64,000 nucleotides of DNA, from contig CAKQGH010000005.1 in NCBI GenBank assembly GCA_934232895.1, positions 4,945 through 68,944 on the forward strand. The letters run 5' to 3'. Both the position numbers and the translations under genes were made by a program. Below are positions 39,305-48,183 of the stretch, piece after piece. A model generated the notes under the pieces. It was not told the origin of the DNA and made no database searches. It was given only the letters and a program-made list of their open reading frames with translations. Each line of letters opens with the position of its first letter. The first letter of the stretch is position 1. The stretch is from an uncultured Alphaproteobacteria bacterium. Its GTDB lineage: Bacteria; Pseudomonadota; Alphaproteobacteria; Rs-D84.

Positions 39305-41707
39305 TTACCCCTGGATATTCTGTGCAACAACAAAATCAACCGCGTCGCCCAACACGATTTCATTCGCGCGCGCGGCGGATTTAATCACACCATGCAGTGC
39401 CGCGGGCGTTGTCGCCGGAATTGTCAATGTTTCCAATTTTGCACCGTTGCCAACCTTGCGATCGGTCCGCAGGCCACGAACACTGCGCAATATATCCAGC
39501 GCAACCTGCATGTCGTGAACATCGGTGTCGCGCGCCGCGTCCACCGCCGGGAATGCCGTCAGGTGCAATGTTTCGCCGCCCTCGTACTGTTTATAAATTT
39601 TTTGCCACAGTTCCTCGGTCAGGAACGGGATAAACGGTGCATATAATCCGATGATGGCGCGTAAAACCTCGAACAAAGTCCATTGCGCGGCCAATTTTGA
39701 ATTCGCATCGTATTTTTCTGGTGACCAGAAACGATCCTTGATAAATTCCAAATACTGGTCACAGAACACCTCGTAAAAGAATGTGTCAATGGCGGCACGA
39801 GAATTATAGTTATCATATTTATCCAAATTGCGACGGACATCTGCGATTGTTTTGTTCAATTCCGACAACACCCATCTGTCTTCGATATGGCGATTGGCGG
39901 GCGCAATTTGCGCGGCCGTTTTCGGATCAAAATCGGTCAGGTTCATCAATGTGTATTTTGCCGCATTCCACAATTTGGTCAGCAGTTTTGAACCACGTTT
40001 AACCTCGTCATCACTGTAACGAATATCGGTTCCAATTGGTGCCGTTGCAATCCAATAACGCAACGCATCCACACCGAATTTATCAACCGTGGTCAGGGGA
40101 TCCGTGCCATTGCCCTTGGTCTTGGACATCTTTTGCCCCTTGGCATCACGAACCAGGCCGTGGAAATTCACCGTATGGAACGGAACATCGCCCATAACAT
40201 AGATGCCCATCATAATCATACGCGCAACCCAGAAGAAAATAATATCCGCGCCGGTGTACAGCAAATCGGTCGGATAATATTTTGCCAATTCTGGTGTCTT
40301 TTCCGGCCAACCCAATGTTGAAAATGGCCACAATGATGACGAGAACCATGTATCCAGACATGACGCATCGCGGGTCAGTTCTTTGCCCCCCGATTGCGCA
40401 ATGGCGTCTGCCTCGGTCTCGGCAACATAGATATTGCCATCGGCATCATACCATGCCGGAATCTGGTGTCCCCACCACAGTTGGCGCGAAATTGACCATT
40501 CGTGAATATCACGCATCCACGCCATAAACAGGTTATAGCGGTGTTCGGGCATAAATTTAACCTGGCCGGCCTCGACCGCGGCGATGGCTTTCTCGGCCAA
40601 TTTTGGTGCATCAACGAACCATTCATCACGCACCATATATTCGATAACAACATTACCGCGTTCGGAATATGGGGTTGGAATAATTTTGTCGTCAATTTTA
40701 ATCATCAATCCGGCCGCATCCAAATCATTTATAATTTCGGCGCGTGCGGTAAAGCGGTCCATTCCGCGATATTTTTCGGGTACAACATCAATGTCCGCCA
40801 TTTTGGCATCGCCGGTCAAAACGCACACCACCGGCAAATTGTGACGCAGACCAACCGCCCAGTCGTCCTTGTCATGCGCGGGGGTGATTTTCACCGCACC
40901 GGTACCCTTGTCCGGGTCGGCGTGCACATCGGCAATAACTGGGATTTCAATATTGGTCAATGGAATAATTGCCGTTTTACCAATCAAGTGTTTTAACTTT
41001 TCATTATCGGGATGAATTGCAATCGCCTGGTCGCCGAACAGCGTTTCCGGACGCGTTGTTGCAATGTCAATAAAACCACCATCTTTTAATGGGTATTTGA
41101 AATAATAGAATTTACCGTGTTCTTCGCGAACCTCTACCTCCAAATCAGAAATAGATGTTTGCTGTTTTGGGCACCAGTTGACCAGACGACGCGCACGATA
41201 AATCAGCCCCTCGTTATACATTTTGACGAACAGTTTGTTCACCGCCGCCGATAATCCCGCATCCATTGTAAAGCGTTCACGCGACCACACCGGCGTCACG
41301 CCCAGTGTATGCAACTGTTTCATAATCTGGCCGCCCTTGTCCGCCTTCCATGCCCAGGCAATGTCCAATAATTCCTGTTTGGTTTTTGTACGGGGATTTA
41401 TACCACGTTTAGACAGGTCGCGTTCCACCAACAATTGGGTTGCAATTGATGCATGGTCGGTCCCAGGTTGCCACAAAACATCATAACCGCACATACGTTT
41501 ATAGCGGCAAACTATATCGGTCAAAACATTGTCCAGCGCGTGCCCCATGTGCAGATTGCCCGTCACATTTGGTGGTGGCATCATGATGCAAAATGCCGGC
41601 TTGGTCGACGCGACATCATTATCCCAGAAATGGTTATTGTCCCAAAATTCCTGGATTTTCGTTTCAATTTCGCGTGCATTGATGTTTTTGCCCAATTCAA
41701 TATTCAT
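39305..41707 (-). CDS. valS: Valyl-tRNA synthetase
   Basis: 800 aa, shorter than E. coli ValS (951) and lacking most of the C-terminal coiled coil. Class I motifs are present: PPPNVTGNLHMGHALDN (HIGH motif) and KMSKTKGNGTDP (KMSKS motif), with the editing domain between them (TTRPETLFGDQAIAIHP). The anticodon-binding domain follows. It charges tRNA-Val and hydrolyses mischarged Thr. The start at 41707 is taken for GGGGTAAAAAT just upstream; in-frame ATG 39 nt earlier is less likely. The thioesterase gene follows in the same unit. Confidence 0.95.
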   Translation of the reverse strand: MNIELGKNINAREIETKIQEFWDNNHFWDNDVASTKPAFCIMMPPPNVTGNLHMGHALDNVLTDIVCRYKRMCGYDVLWQPGTDHASIATQLLVERDLSKRGINPRTKTKQELLDIAWAWKADKGGQIMKQLHTLGVTPVWSRERFTMDAGLSAAVNKLFVKMYNEGLIYRARRLVNWCPKQQTSISDLEVEVREEHGKFYYFKYPLKDGGFIDIATTRPETLFGDQAIAIHPDNEKLKHLIGKTAIIPLTNIEIPVIADVHADPDKGTGAVKITPAHDKDDWAVGLRHNLPVVCVLTGDAKMADIDVVPEKYRGMDRFTARAEIINDLDAAGLMIKIDDKIIPTPYSERGNVVIEYMVRDEWFVDAPKLAEKAIAAVEAGQVKFMPEHRYNLFMAWMRDIHEWSISRQLWWGHQIPAWYDADGNIYVAETEADAIAQSGGKELTRDASCLDTWFSSSLWPFSTLGWPEKTPELAKYYPTDLLYTGADIIFFWVARMIMMGIYVMGDVPFHTVNFHGLVRDAKGQKMSKTKGNGTDPLTTVDKFGVDALRYWIATAPIGTDIRYSDDEVKRGSKLLTKLWNAAKYTLMNLTDFDPKTAAQIAPANRHIEDRWVLSELNKTIADVRRNLDKYDNYNSRAAIDTFFYEVFCDQYLEFIKDRFWSPEKYDANSKLAAQWTLFEVLRAIIGLYAPFIPFLTEELWQKIYKQYEGGETLHLTAFPAVDAARDTDVHDMQVALDILRSVRGLRTDRKVGNGAKLETLTIPATTPAALHGVIKSAARANEIVLGDAVDFVVAQNIQG

Positions 41708-41812
41708 ATTTTTACCCCGAATAAATTTGTTCACATTTACCCGCAAATCGTATCAGATTTATTTCGGAATTCAAGCACATACATACACCACAAGAACAGT
41801 GTTTTTACACAC

Positions 41813-41842
41813 TTGACAAAAATAAAATATGTATTATATTAT
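41813..41842 (+). promoter_or_regulatory. Promoter of the 137-aa gene
   Basis: TTGACA (41813-41818), an 18-bp spacer and TATTAT (41837-41842). The start codon lies 23 bp further on, with AGGAAA as ribosome-binding site. Confidence 0.65.
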
Positions 41843-41865
41843 TCGCACATAAACAGGAAATGTAA

Positions 41866-42279
41866 ATGGACGAAGAAACACTGGCCGGTTTGGAATATAT
41901 TATCAAGCACGCACCGATATCCGTGCTGAACACAAACGGTCAAACATACTATTTGGCGGAATTTATCGACGACGATGGCGTCGAGACATCGGTAATGTTT
42001 TGCAGTGCCTTTTCCCATGTCGGCGCGACCGCCGTGTATGCAAAATACGCCGTATATATCAATGAAATGGAATTATTTTCGGTTGTAAAAAAAATACAGG
42101 AAATAAAATCGACCACGCGCAAGCCAAACCTGAATTCCCAGCAAGAACTGCTGGCCGAGGCGATACAATACCTGTTGTTCCTGTGTTCCCAAAAGGTTAT
42201 CGCCCAAGAAGCAGAAGCCCAACGCAATGATATGGTAAAGGGCTTTTTTATGCAAAACAGTCAAAACATATACAATTAA
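41866..42279 (+). CDS. Hypothetical protein, 137 aa
   Basis: It begins MDEETLAGLEYIIKHAPISV. The N-terminal half looks alpha/beta (TYYLAEFIDDDGVETSVMFC), the C-terminal half helical with coiled-coil tendency (SQQELLAEAIQYLLFLCSQK). It is cytosolic, with no signal peptide. No family is recognised. A near-consensus promoter and ribosome-binding site support it. It is divergent from valS and its last 4 nt overlap the end of the convergent comF. Confidence 0.6.
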   Translation: MDEETLAGLEYIIKHAPISVLNTNGQTYYLAEFIDDDGVETSVMFCSAFSHVGATAVYAKYAVYINEMELFSVVKKIQEIKSTTRKPNLNSQQELLAEAIQYLLFLCSQKVIAQEAEAQRNDMVKGFFMQNSQNIYN

Positions 42280-43004
42280 ATTGCACGCACCACGCGACAG
42301 AAACTGACCGCGTATACGGCCGCGGCGCCCGCGCGAACCAGTGCATCGCGCAATTCGTTAAATGTCGCGCCAGTTGTCATAACATCATCAACCAATAAAA
42401 TATTTTTCCCACGAATTTTGTCGGGCCGCACAACGCGAAACACACCGTGAATATTTTCGGCGCGTTGGCGCGCGTTTTTGTGTCCCATACTGGGGCGATG
42501 CGTGCGGCGAACACTGGTTAGATCCATGGGCACACCGTATGCACGTGCAATCGGACGCGCCAGTAATGTCGCCTGGTTATATGTACGATGACACAGTCGC
42601 AAATACGCCAATGGCACCGGCATTACTATATCGGGCCGAATATTGGCATCACGCAATGCCCAAATACACCCACGCGCCATAAAACGCGCGTATTGTGTAC
42701 GACCACCATGTTTGAACGGCAACATTGCCGCACGTGACGCATCGTCGTATGCGCATGCACTGCGCACCAAATCCAATTTACATGCGCCTGACGCGCATTT
42801 TGGACACAGCGGGCGCGGCCCCAAATCCAAATTTGCCGGGAACGGGTACCCACATCGCACACACTTTGGATCGGCAATCCAATTAAATGCCGCCCAACAA
42901 TCGGCGCATAATTCACCATGATTTGATACCGCCGCCGCACACAATGGGCACGACGGCGGGAACAGAAAGTCAACAATGGAATAAAATATTTTACGAATTA
43001 CCAA
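42276..43004 (-). CDS. ComF-family phosphoribosyltransferase-like protein
   Basis: 242 aa. The N-terminal double zinc ribbon has CPLC, CADC, CVRCG and CPKC, and the C-terminal type I PRTase domain carries ILLVDDVMTTGATFNELRDA, the PRPP loop. ComF proteins assist natural transformation, in Bacillus with the ComFA helicase and in Proteobacteria (ComFC/GntX) with recombination of imported DNA. Together with comEC at 15.4 kb this suggests that the uptake machinery is kept. Its start overlaps the end of the preceding OmpA-like gene by 7 nt. Confidence 0.88.
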   Translation of the reverse strand: MVIRKIFYSIVDFLFPPSCPLCAAAVSNHGELCADCWAAFNWIADPKCVRCGYPFPANLDLGPRPLCPKCASGACKLDLVRSACAYDDASRAAMLPFKHGGRTQYARFMARGCIWALRDANIRPDIVMPVPLAYLRLCHRTYNQATLLARPIARAYGVPMDLTSVRRTHRPSMGHKNARQRAENIHGVFRVVRPDKIRGKNILLVDDVMTTGATFNELRDALVRAGAAAVYAVSFCRVVRAI

Positions 43005-44329
43005 GTCATACTTTTATATGTTTTCTTGCCCAATGTATCGCCAAACATATCGCGACGTTTTTGGGTCAATGTTTCATATTGGTCGTTTGAAATCATACGC
43101 AAAACAAATCCGTCTTCGTTCCGACTGGACAGAACCGGCAATATACGTTGTTCGGAAACACCGCTGTCACGCAAGACTTGTTCTACAATTGCCAAACGGC
43201 GCGCCGCCAATTTGCGCGCATCGGAACCGGTTGTCACATTTTGCGGTATGGCAACCTGAATCGCACGGGTCGGGTTTGCCAAAACAATTCCCGCATATTC
43301 AGACAGCAAATTGTAATTATCACGCGACAGCGCCGCGTCGTCATTACGGAATTTGATTTTTATTTCCAACGGACGAATTCCACCGCTTTCCGATAAATCA
43401 CGTGATGATGTAAAATTCCCAGTTGAAACCGACATATCACTGACAACATCAAAACGGTCATCAATTTGATATGTGGACAGATGTTTATTTTCTGACAAGA
43501 ATGTTTTACGGAAAGCCTTGCGCAATTCGGTTGGTGTCATTTTTGTCATATCGTCACGCACCGCGGCAATACGCGGCGATTCGGATTTTTCGACCGCGCG
43601 AATTATCACATCGTTTTCCATTGGCACAACCATACGCGATAATTTTACTGGCGCATCATCTGCAACGGGCGTGGCACTTGCAACACGGGCAACCGGTGCG
43701 ACATTTTTGCTGACTATGTTGACATCGGCGGTGGTGGTGGCGGGCACAGTATCGGCACGGGCCACAACATCACGTACAGGCGCGGATTTAACACTTTCGT
43801 CGGCACGACGTTGTAATTCATTCAGATATGCAATCTGTGCATCAATTTCAGACATTGGTGCAACATCACGTGCGACAACATTCGTGGCGGCACGCGGTGC
43901 AACATTTTTACGCGGCGCGGCGTCTAAATCTTCCTCGGGTAAAATGGCATCACTGCGAATAACGGCGAATTCCGATGCCGATGGCATACGCAATGGGGCA
44001 TCGCTGCGCGCCCATAAATCGGCACTGGGGCGGTTGGGCACCAAAACATCGGCGCGGGCGGCAATTTTTTCACCCGTATCAACCGACGCCTTTGCCGGTG
44101 TGGCAACCGGCGCGACCGTTTTTTTCGAACTGCGCGCGACAACCTTTTTATTTTTTACAACCGGTATTGCCGATGACTGGGCGGCCGGCGCCGCGACGGG
44201 CGCAGCCTCGCCAAACATGGAACGCGCGGAAACACCGCCTGCGGCGATGTTCACAACCGGCAGACGGGCGTCCCCAAATGCCGGCAACATAACAAATAAT
44301 GATAATACAGAAACAGCGATTTTACGCAT
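42998..44329 (-). CDS. Periplasmic protein with low-complexity middle and OmpA-like C-terminus
   Basis: 443 aa from ATG 44329, with a signal peptide (MRKIAVSVLSLFVMLPAFGD). Residues ~25-270 are rich in Ala, Val, Pro and Arg, with repeated VVARxxVAP-like units. From ~330 comes a region like an OmpA/MotB peptidoglycan-binding domain: IKFRNDDAALSRDNYNLLSE, then ARKLAARRLAIVEQVLRDSG and QRILPVLSS. The catalytic-like Asp/Arg pair of OmpA domains (here SDARKLAARR) is kept. It lies 70 nt after murG, and comF overlaps its end. It probably tethers envelope components to peptidoglycan. Confidence 0.6.
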   Translation of the reverse strand: MRKIAVSVLSLFVMLPAFGDARLPVVNIAAGGVSARSMFGEAAPVAAPAAQSSAIPVVKNKKVVARSSKKTVAPVATPAKASVDTGEKIAARADVLVPNRPSADLWARSDAPLRMPSASEFAVIRSDAILPEEDLDAAPRKNVAPRAATNVVARDVAPMSEIDAQIAYLNELQRRADESVKSAPVRDVVARADTVPATTTADVNIVSKNVAPVARVASATPVADDAPVKLSRMVVPMENDVIIRAVEKSESPRIAAVRDDMTKMTPTELRKAFRKTFLSENKHLSTYQIDDRFDVVSDMSVSTGNFTSSRDLSESGGIRPLEIKIKFRNDDAALSRDNYNLLSEYAGIVLANPTRAIQVAIPQNVTTGSDARKLAARRLAIVEQVLRDSGVSEQRILPVLSSRNEDGFVLRMISNDQYETLTQKRRDMFGDTLGKKTYKSMTW

Positions 44330-44399
44330 TTTCCTTTCCTTCCTGATCCAATCATAGAACAAATGACGAATCGGGCGCAAGCGGAAAATGCGTTTCGCC

Positions 44400-45446
44400 C
44401 TATTTTGTTATTTCATTGGCGATTTTTTCAACCGCGGTATTTTCCACACGCGATTTTTCCGCCATTTTAACCAGGCGCGCCGGGTTATCAAATAAATCGG
44501 ACAATGTGGCCGTCAACCACCGCGGCGTAAACTTGGACTGTTCAATGGAAAACCCACCACCCAGCGACGCAAAACTGGTCGCGTTTGCCGCCTGGTCCGG
44601 GTTTATCCCCAGCGGCACCAGTATTGCCGCGCGACCAATTGTTTCCAATTCTATGACCGTGCTGGCCCCACTGCGCCCGATTACCAAATCAGACGCGGCG
44701 ATTGTTCCCGCCATATCGTGAATAAACGACAACACATTTGCGCGAATTTTGTTGTCGGCATAAAATTTTTGCAACCGCGCGACATTTTCAGGCCGCGTTT
44801 GATGCGTGACGAAAATCTTTTTATTTTTCATTGCCGCAATTGCTGCCGGCACAACATCATCCAAAATTTGTGCGCCCTGGGAACCACCGGTGACCAAAAT
44901 TTTACCGGCATTGGGAATTGGCGCACCCGCCAAATCCAAAAATTCGTGTCGCACCGGCAGACCCGTATACACCACGCGTGCCGCACAATTTTTTGGAACA
45001 CCGTTTACGGTTGGGAAACTGGTCATCAATGTTTTTACCCACCGAAGTGCAAATTTATTTGCACGACCAATCGCCGCATTTTGTTCATGCAAAAATGTTG
45101 GCACATGCCACAGGTGCGCCGCGAACACCGCTGGCACCGACGCATACCCGCCAAACGCAACCAATTTATCGGGGCGCGAAAACATAAAACGCAACGACAA
45201 CGCCGCCGCCGACACACCAATTTTGGATAATGCAATCACCTGGTGCAGGCGACTTTTGGCACCAACGCCCGACGCCCAAACATGTGCAATTTTTGCCCCA
45301 TGGGGTGCACCATCGCGCACCATTTTATCAACGCGACCATCGGCCGATATTGTAATTTTATGACCACGCGCGGCCAATTCGGTCGCCACACTCAACGCCG
45401 GAAAAACATGTCCACCCGTACCACCTGTTGCAATCCATATTTTCAT
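44400..45446 (-). CDS. murG: Lipid II synthase MurG (UDP-GlcNAc transferase)
   Basis: 348 aa. The N-terminal GT-B domain begins MKIWIATGGTGGHVFPALSV and has FGGYASVPAVFAAH and HEQNAAIGRANK. The C-terminal domain has VTGGSQGAQILDDVVP and the sugar-nucleotide site RSGASTVIELETIGRAAILVP. It adds GlcNAc to lipid I on the cytoplasmic face of the inner membrane. The gene lies 12 nt after ftsW. mraY, ftsW and murG are all here but murC, murD and ftsZ are not, so the classical cluster is split. Confidence 0.96.
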   Translation of the reverse strand: MKIWIATGGTGGHVFPALSVATELAARGHKITISADGRVDKMVRDGAPHGAKIAHVWASGVGAKSRLHQVIALSKIGVSAAALSLRFMFSRPDKLVAFGGYASVPAVFAAHLWHVPTFLHEQNAAIGRANKFALRWVKTLMTSFPTVNGVPKNCAARVVYTGLPVRHEFLDLAGAPIPNAGKILVTGGSQGAQILDDVVPAAIAAMKNKKIFVTHQTRPENVARLQKFYADNKIRANVLSFIHDMAGTIAASDLVIGRSGASTVIELETIGRAAILVPLGINPDQAANATSFASLGGGFSIEQSKFTPRWLTATLSDLFDNPARLVKMAEKSRVENTAVEKIANEITK

Positions 45447-45458
45447 GTTATGTTTCCT

Positions 45459-46598
45459 TTATCTCCATTTATCCTCGCGTACCAATGCCAACACCATACC
45501 GAACAACAGACAAAACGCCACAAACGAACTGCCCCCGTATGATATGAATGGCAATGTCATACCCTTGGCCGGCATCAAACGCAAAGTCGTTGCCAGGTTT
45601 ATGCACACCTGGGTTCCGAACAGTGCCGCCGCACCGCCCGCCGCATAAAATACGAACGGGTCACGCGCATGCAATGCGTCGGTCGTTAAACGCTTTAACA
45701 CATAAATCAACAATCCCAACACCGCACACGCCATAATTGCACCCAAATCTTCGGCGATTGTTGCAAATATAAAATCGGTATGTGCGTCGGGCAAATATTC
45801 TTTGACAAATGCGTCGTCGCCACTGCCCAACAAACCACCGTGCTGTATAGATTGAACCGATTGGCGAACCTGGTATGTATTTCCGGTACCGGTTAAAAAC
45901 GCCAGCACACGACCGTGTACATGCGACATGGTAAAAAATGCAACCACACCGCCAAGGCCAACAATACCAACCGCCCCCCATACCAGCATCGCGGGCAACC
46001 CCGCCATAAACATCATTGCGCCCAATACCGCACAATACAACAACGATGTCCCAACATCGGGGTGTTTGAATATAATCAGCAATGCAGGCACGAACACCGC
46101 CAGATATGTCCACCAACTGATTTTTTTGAATTGCCACGCCTGTTTATTGGTGAATATGTCCGCCCCATACAGCGATTTCATTCGCGCCAAAAACCACGCG
46201 GTAATAATGATAAAACCGGGCTTCATAATATCAGACGGCATAATGTTAAACGGCCCAATTGACACAAACCGGGCCGAGCCCTTGATAACATGGGGCGCTG
46301 CAAATGTCACCAACAGCAACAACAACCCGACCATTACATTCAATGCCGATATACCCAAAACCCATTTTTTGTTCAACATACTGACCCCGAACAAAGTGGT
46401 CAATCCAATCAGGTAAAACGGTATCGCCTTTTTCAAGAAAAAGTACCACGGCATGTGAATACGGTCGGCGGCAACACTGCCCGCGGAAATTACATACATA
46501 ACGCCAATTGCAACCAATACCAGCACCGTACCCAACAGACGCCGGTCTATTTCAAAATGCCAATTGGTAAATTTGCTGTCTTCTGTTCTTGCGACCAT
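45459..46598 (-). CDS. ftsW: Lipid II polymerase / cell division protein FtsW
   Basis: 379 aa from the ATG at 46598. About ten membrane helices of the SEDS family. Markers: KGSARFVSIGPFNIMPSDIM (with Arg and Ser/Pro), FKHPDVGTSLLYCAV, QSVQSIQHGGLLGSG and YLPDAHTDFIFATIAEDLG, whose Asp is the catalytic residue region. FtsW polymerises septal glycan strands with PBP3. The cluster position next to murG indicates FtsW rather than RodA. TATAAT lies six bases before the ATG, so the mRNA may be leaderless; a longer start at 46679 would fall in the upstream terminator. Confidence 0.94.
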   Translation of the reverse strand: MVARTEDSKFTNWHFEIDRRLLGTVLVLVAIGVMYVISAGSVAADRIHMPWYFFLKKAIPFYLIGLTTLFGVSMLNKKWVLGISALNVMVGLLLLLVTFAAPHVIKGSARFVSIGPFNIMPSDIMKPGFIIITAWFLARMKSLYGADIFTNKQAWQFKKISWWTYLAVFVPALLIIFKHPDVGTSLLYCAVLGAMMFMAGLPAMLVWGAVGIVGLGGVVAFFTMSHVHGRVLAFLTGTGNTYQVRQSVQSIQHGGLLGSGDDAFVKEYLPDAHTDFIFATIAEDLGAIMACAVLGLLIYVLKRLTTDALHARDPFVFYAAGGAAALFGTQVCINLATTLRLMPAKGMTLPFISYGGSSFVAFCLLFGMVLALVREDKWR

Positions 46599-46604
46599 AG
46601 TGGT

Positions 46605-46610
46605 ATTATA
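46605..46610 (-). promoter_or_regulatory. TATAAT six bases before ftsW
   Basis: Minus-strand TATAAT, ACCACT, ATG. It lies 43 nt downstream of the mraY terminator, showing that ftsW-murG have a promoter of their own. Confidence 0.55.
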
Positions 46611-46653
46611 CCACGATTTTTGTGAAAATATACTGGAACAAATATATTTTATT

Positions 46654-46677
46654 AAAAAGCCCCGCACGCGGCGGGGC
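46654..46677 (-). terminator. Terminator of mraY
   Basis: GCCCCGC/GCGGGGC arms, loop CGCGT, followed on the minus strand by TTTTTAAT. Confidence 0.8.
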
Positions 46678-46685
46678 AACCATAT

Positions 46686-47774
46686 TTATGCGAATTTTAA
46701 TAACACCAGTGCCAATCCCGAAAACAGTACCGACATTATGAAAAATCTGTCGACTATTTTTGTTTCGACCCAACCCAATTCTTCGAAATGGTGGTGCAAT
46801 GGCGCGCGCAGGAATATACGACGCCCGGTCCCGGTAATTTTACGCGTAATTTTGAAATACATGGTTTGTGTAAACGACGACAGCAATATGATAACCATCA
46901 TCCCCGCGGCAATGCCCATAATGATTTCTGATTTTAACAACATTGCAACCGTGCCCATAAATCCGCCCAGTGCCAGCGACCCCACATCGCCCATAAATAT
47001 TGCGGCCGGACGCGCGTTGTACCATAAAAAGCCCAGCACCGCGCCAAACGCCGCACCCAATGGCGCATACAGCCCCGATGCCCCAGGCAAAAACATAACC
47101 GTATCCATAAACCCGATGCGCGTTGCACCATACAGTGCCACGACCAATACCACCAACACCGGCAGATATAGTTTAGCAAGCATTCCATCCAAACCATCGG
47201 TGATATTAGTGGCATTTGCCGACCCACAAATTACAAAGTATGCAAATACATAATACAACACCCCAAGTGGCAGAATAATTCCCGCCCCCAGTGCAACCGA
47301 ATATTCCGGAATATATGGCGGCATTGTACGGTTTATCATATACGCCAATGCGATGACGCATATTCCTTCGACCACCAGACGGGTCAACGGCGACAGGCCG
47401 TTTGCCGCCTTTTTCGATTGCGATGTGACCTTTTTATAATCGTCGATAAAGCCAATCAAACCGAACATAACCAATGCGGCCAGCGCAATCCACGCCGACG
47501 CATTGCCGGTTGGCATAAACAATACCGATGGAATTAAAATTGCCAACACAACCAAAATTCCACCCATGGTTGGCGTTCCCGCCTTTTGCCGGTGTGATTC
47601 GGGCACATTTTCACTGATGGGCTGGCCCTTTTTCTGCCACGCATGCATGGCCGCAATAAACGGTCGCCCAAACAACAGCATTATCAAAAATGCCACACCA
47701 AACGCCGCGGCAAATTGGGTCCAACCACTGGCAAAAAAAGAATAGCCATGCGCCAGAAAAAAATTAGTCAGCAT
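46686..47774 (-). CDS. mraY: Phospho-N-acetylmuramoyl-pentapeptide transferase MraY
   Basis: 362 aa, polytopic. Signature regions are KAGTPTMGGILVVLAILIPS, GFIDDYKKVTSQSKK (catalytic DD), NITDGLDGMLAKLYLP, IFMGDVGSLALGG and APLHHHFEELGW. MraY transfers phospho-MurNAc-pentapeptide to undecaprenyl phosphate to make lipid I. AAGGAG and an extended -10 TGATAAAAT precede the start. Usually murF precedes and murD follows; neither is present and a terminator ends the gene. Confidence 0.96.
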   Translation of the reverse strand: MLTNFFLAHGYSFFASGWTQFAAAFGVAFLIMLLFGRPFIAAMHAWQKKGQPISENVPESHRQKAGTPTMGGILVVLAILIPSVLFMPTGNASAWIALAALVMFGLIGFIDDYKKVTSQSKKAANGLSPLTRLVVEGICVIALAYMINRTMPPYIPEYSVALGAGIILPLGVLYYVFAYFVICGSANATNITDGLDGMLAKLYLPVLVVLVVALYGATRIGFMDTVMFLPGASGLYAPLGAAFGAVLGFLWYNARPAAIFMGDVGSLALGGFMGTVAMLLKSEIIMGIAAGMMVIILLSSFTQTMYFKITRKITGTGRRIFLRAPLHHHFEELGWVETKIVDRFFIMSVLFSGLALVLLKFA

Positions 47775-47830
47775 AAAAATCTCCTTCTTATGCCGACCAT
47801 TTTATCACAAACTGGGTATAAAATAAAAAA

Positions 47831-48145
47831 CTATTTAGCGTTGCATTCCATTGAAACGGCCGTATCATCATCGCCAATAAACAGTGTCCATGCCGCCCCC
47901 TTGTTCCACAGGGTGATAGGCGTATCGTTTAACACCCCAACAAAACGCGCGCCCGATGCCGATATGGCATGCGTCAACACAACATCGTCGCCATTTATGT
48001 TGGCATTGATACCGTCACCAGCGTCAGATAATTTTATTTCAACATCATATTCGCCGCATTTTTGTGAAATAACATTTGTATCGGCCTGTTTATCACATGC
48101 CGCAACACAACCAACCGCAAATAATGCAAAAAATATTTTTTTCAT
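47831..48145 (-). CDS. MliC-like lysozyme-inhibitor lipoprotein
   Basis: 104 aa. Lipobox is MKKIFFALFAVGCVAAC (Cys17). The mature sequence fits the MliC domain: KCGEYDVEIKLSDAGDGINA, ISASGARFVG, ITLWNKGAAWTLFIGDD and a C-terminal Cys (MECNAK) that would pair with the first. MliC-type lipoproteins block c-type lysozyme of animal hosts, in line with a host-associated life. GGGAGGGA and an extended -10 TGATATAAT lie upstream. It is its own unit between mraY and the PBP1A gene. Confidence 0.78.
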   Translation of the reverse strand: MKKIFFALFAVGCVAACDKQADTNVISQKCGEYDVEIKLSDAGDGINANINGDDVVLTHAISASGARFVGVLNDTPITLWNKGAAWTLFIGDDDTAVSMECNAK

Positions 48146-48183
48146 CTGTCCCTCCCATTCACATATTATATCAGAATTTGTTA

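Noticed and set aside
43473..44357. 294-codon open frame opposite the OmpA-like protein gene
   Set aside because: It arises from the Ala/Val/Arg-rich low-complexity codons on the other strand; the product is Thr/Ala-rich without motifs.
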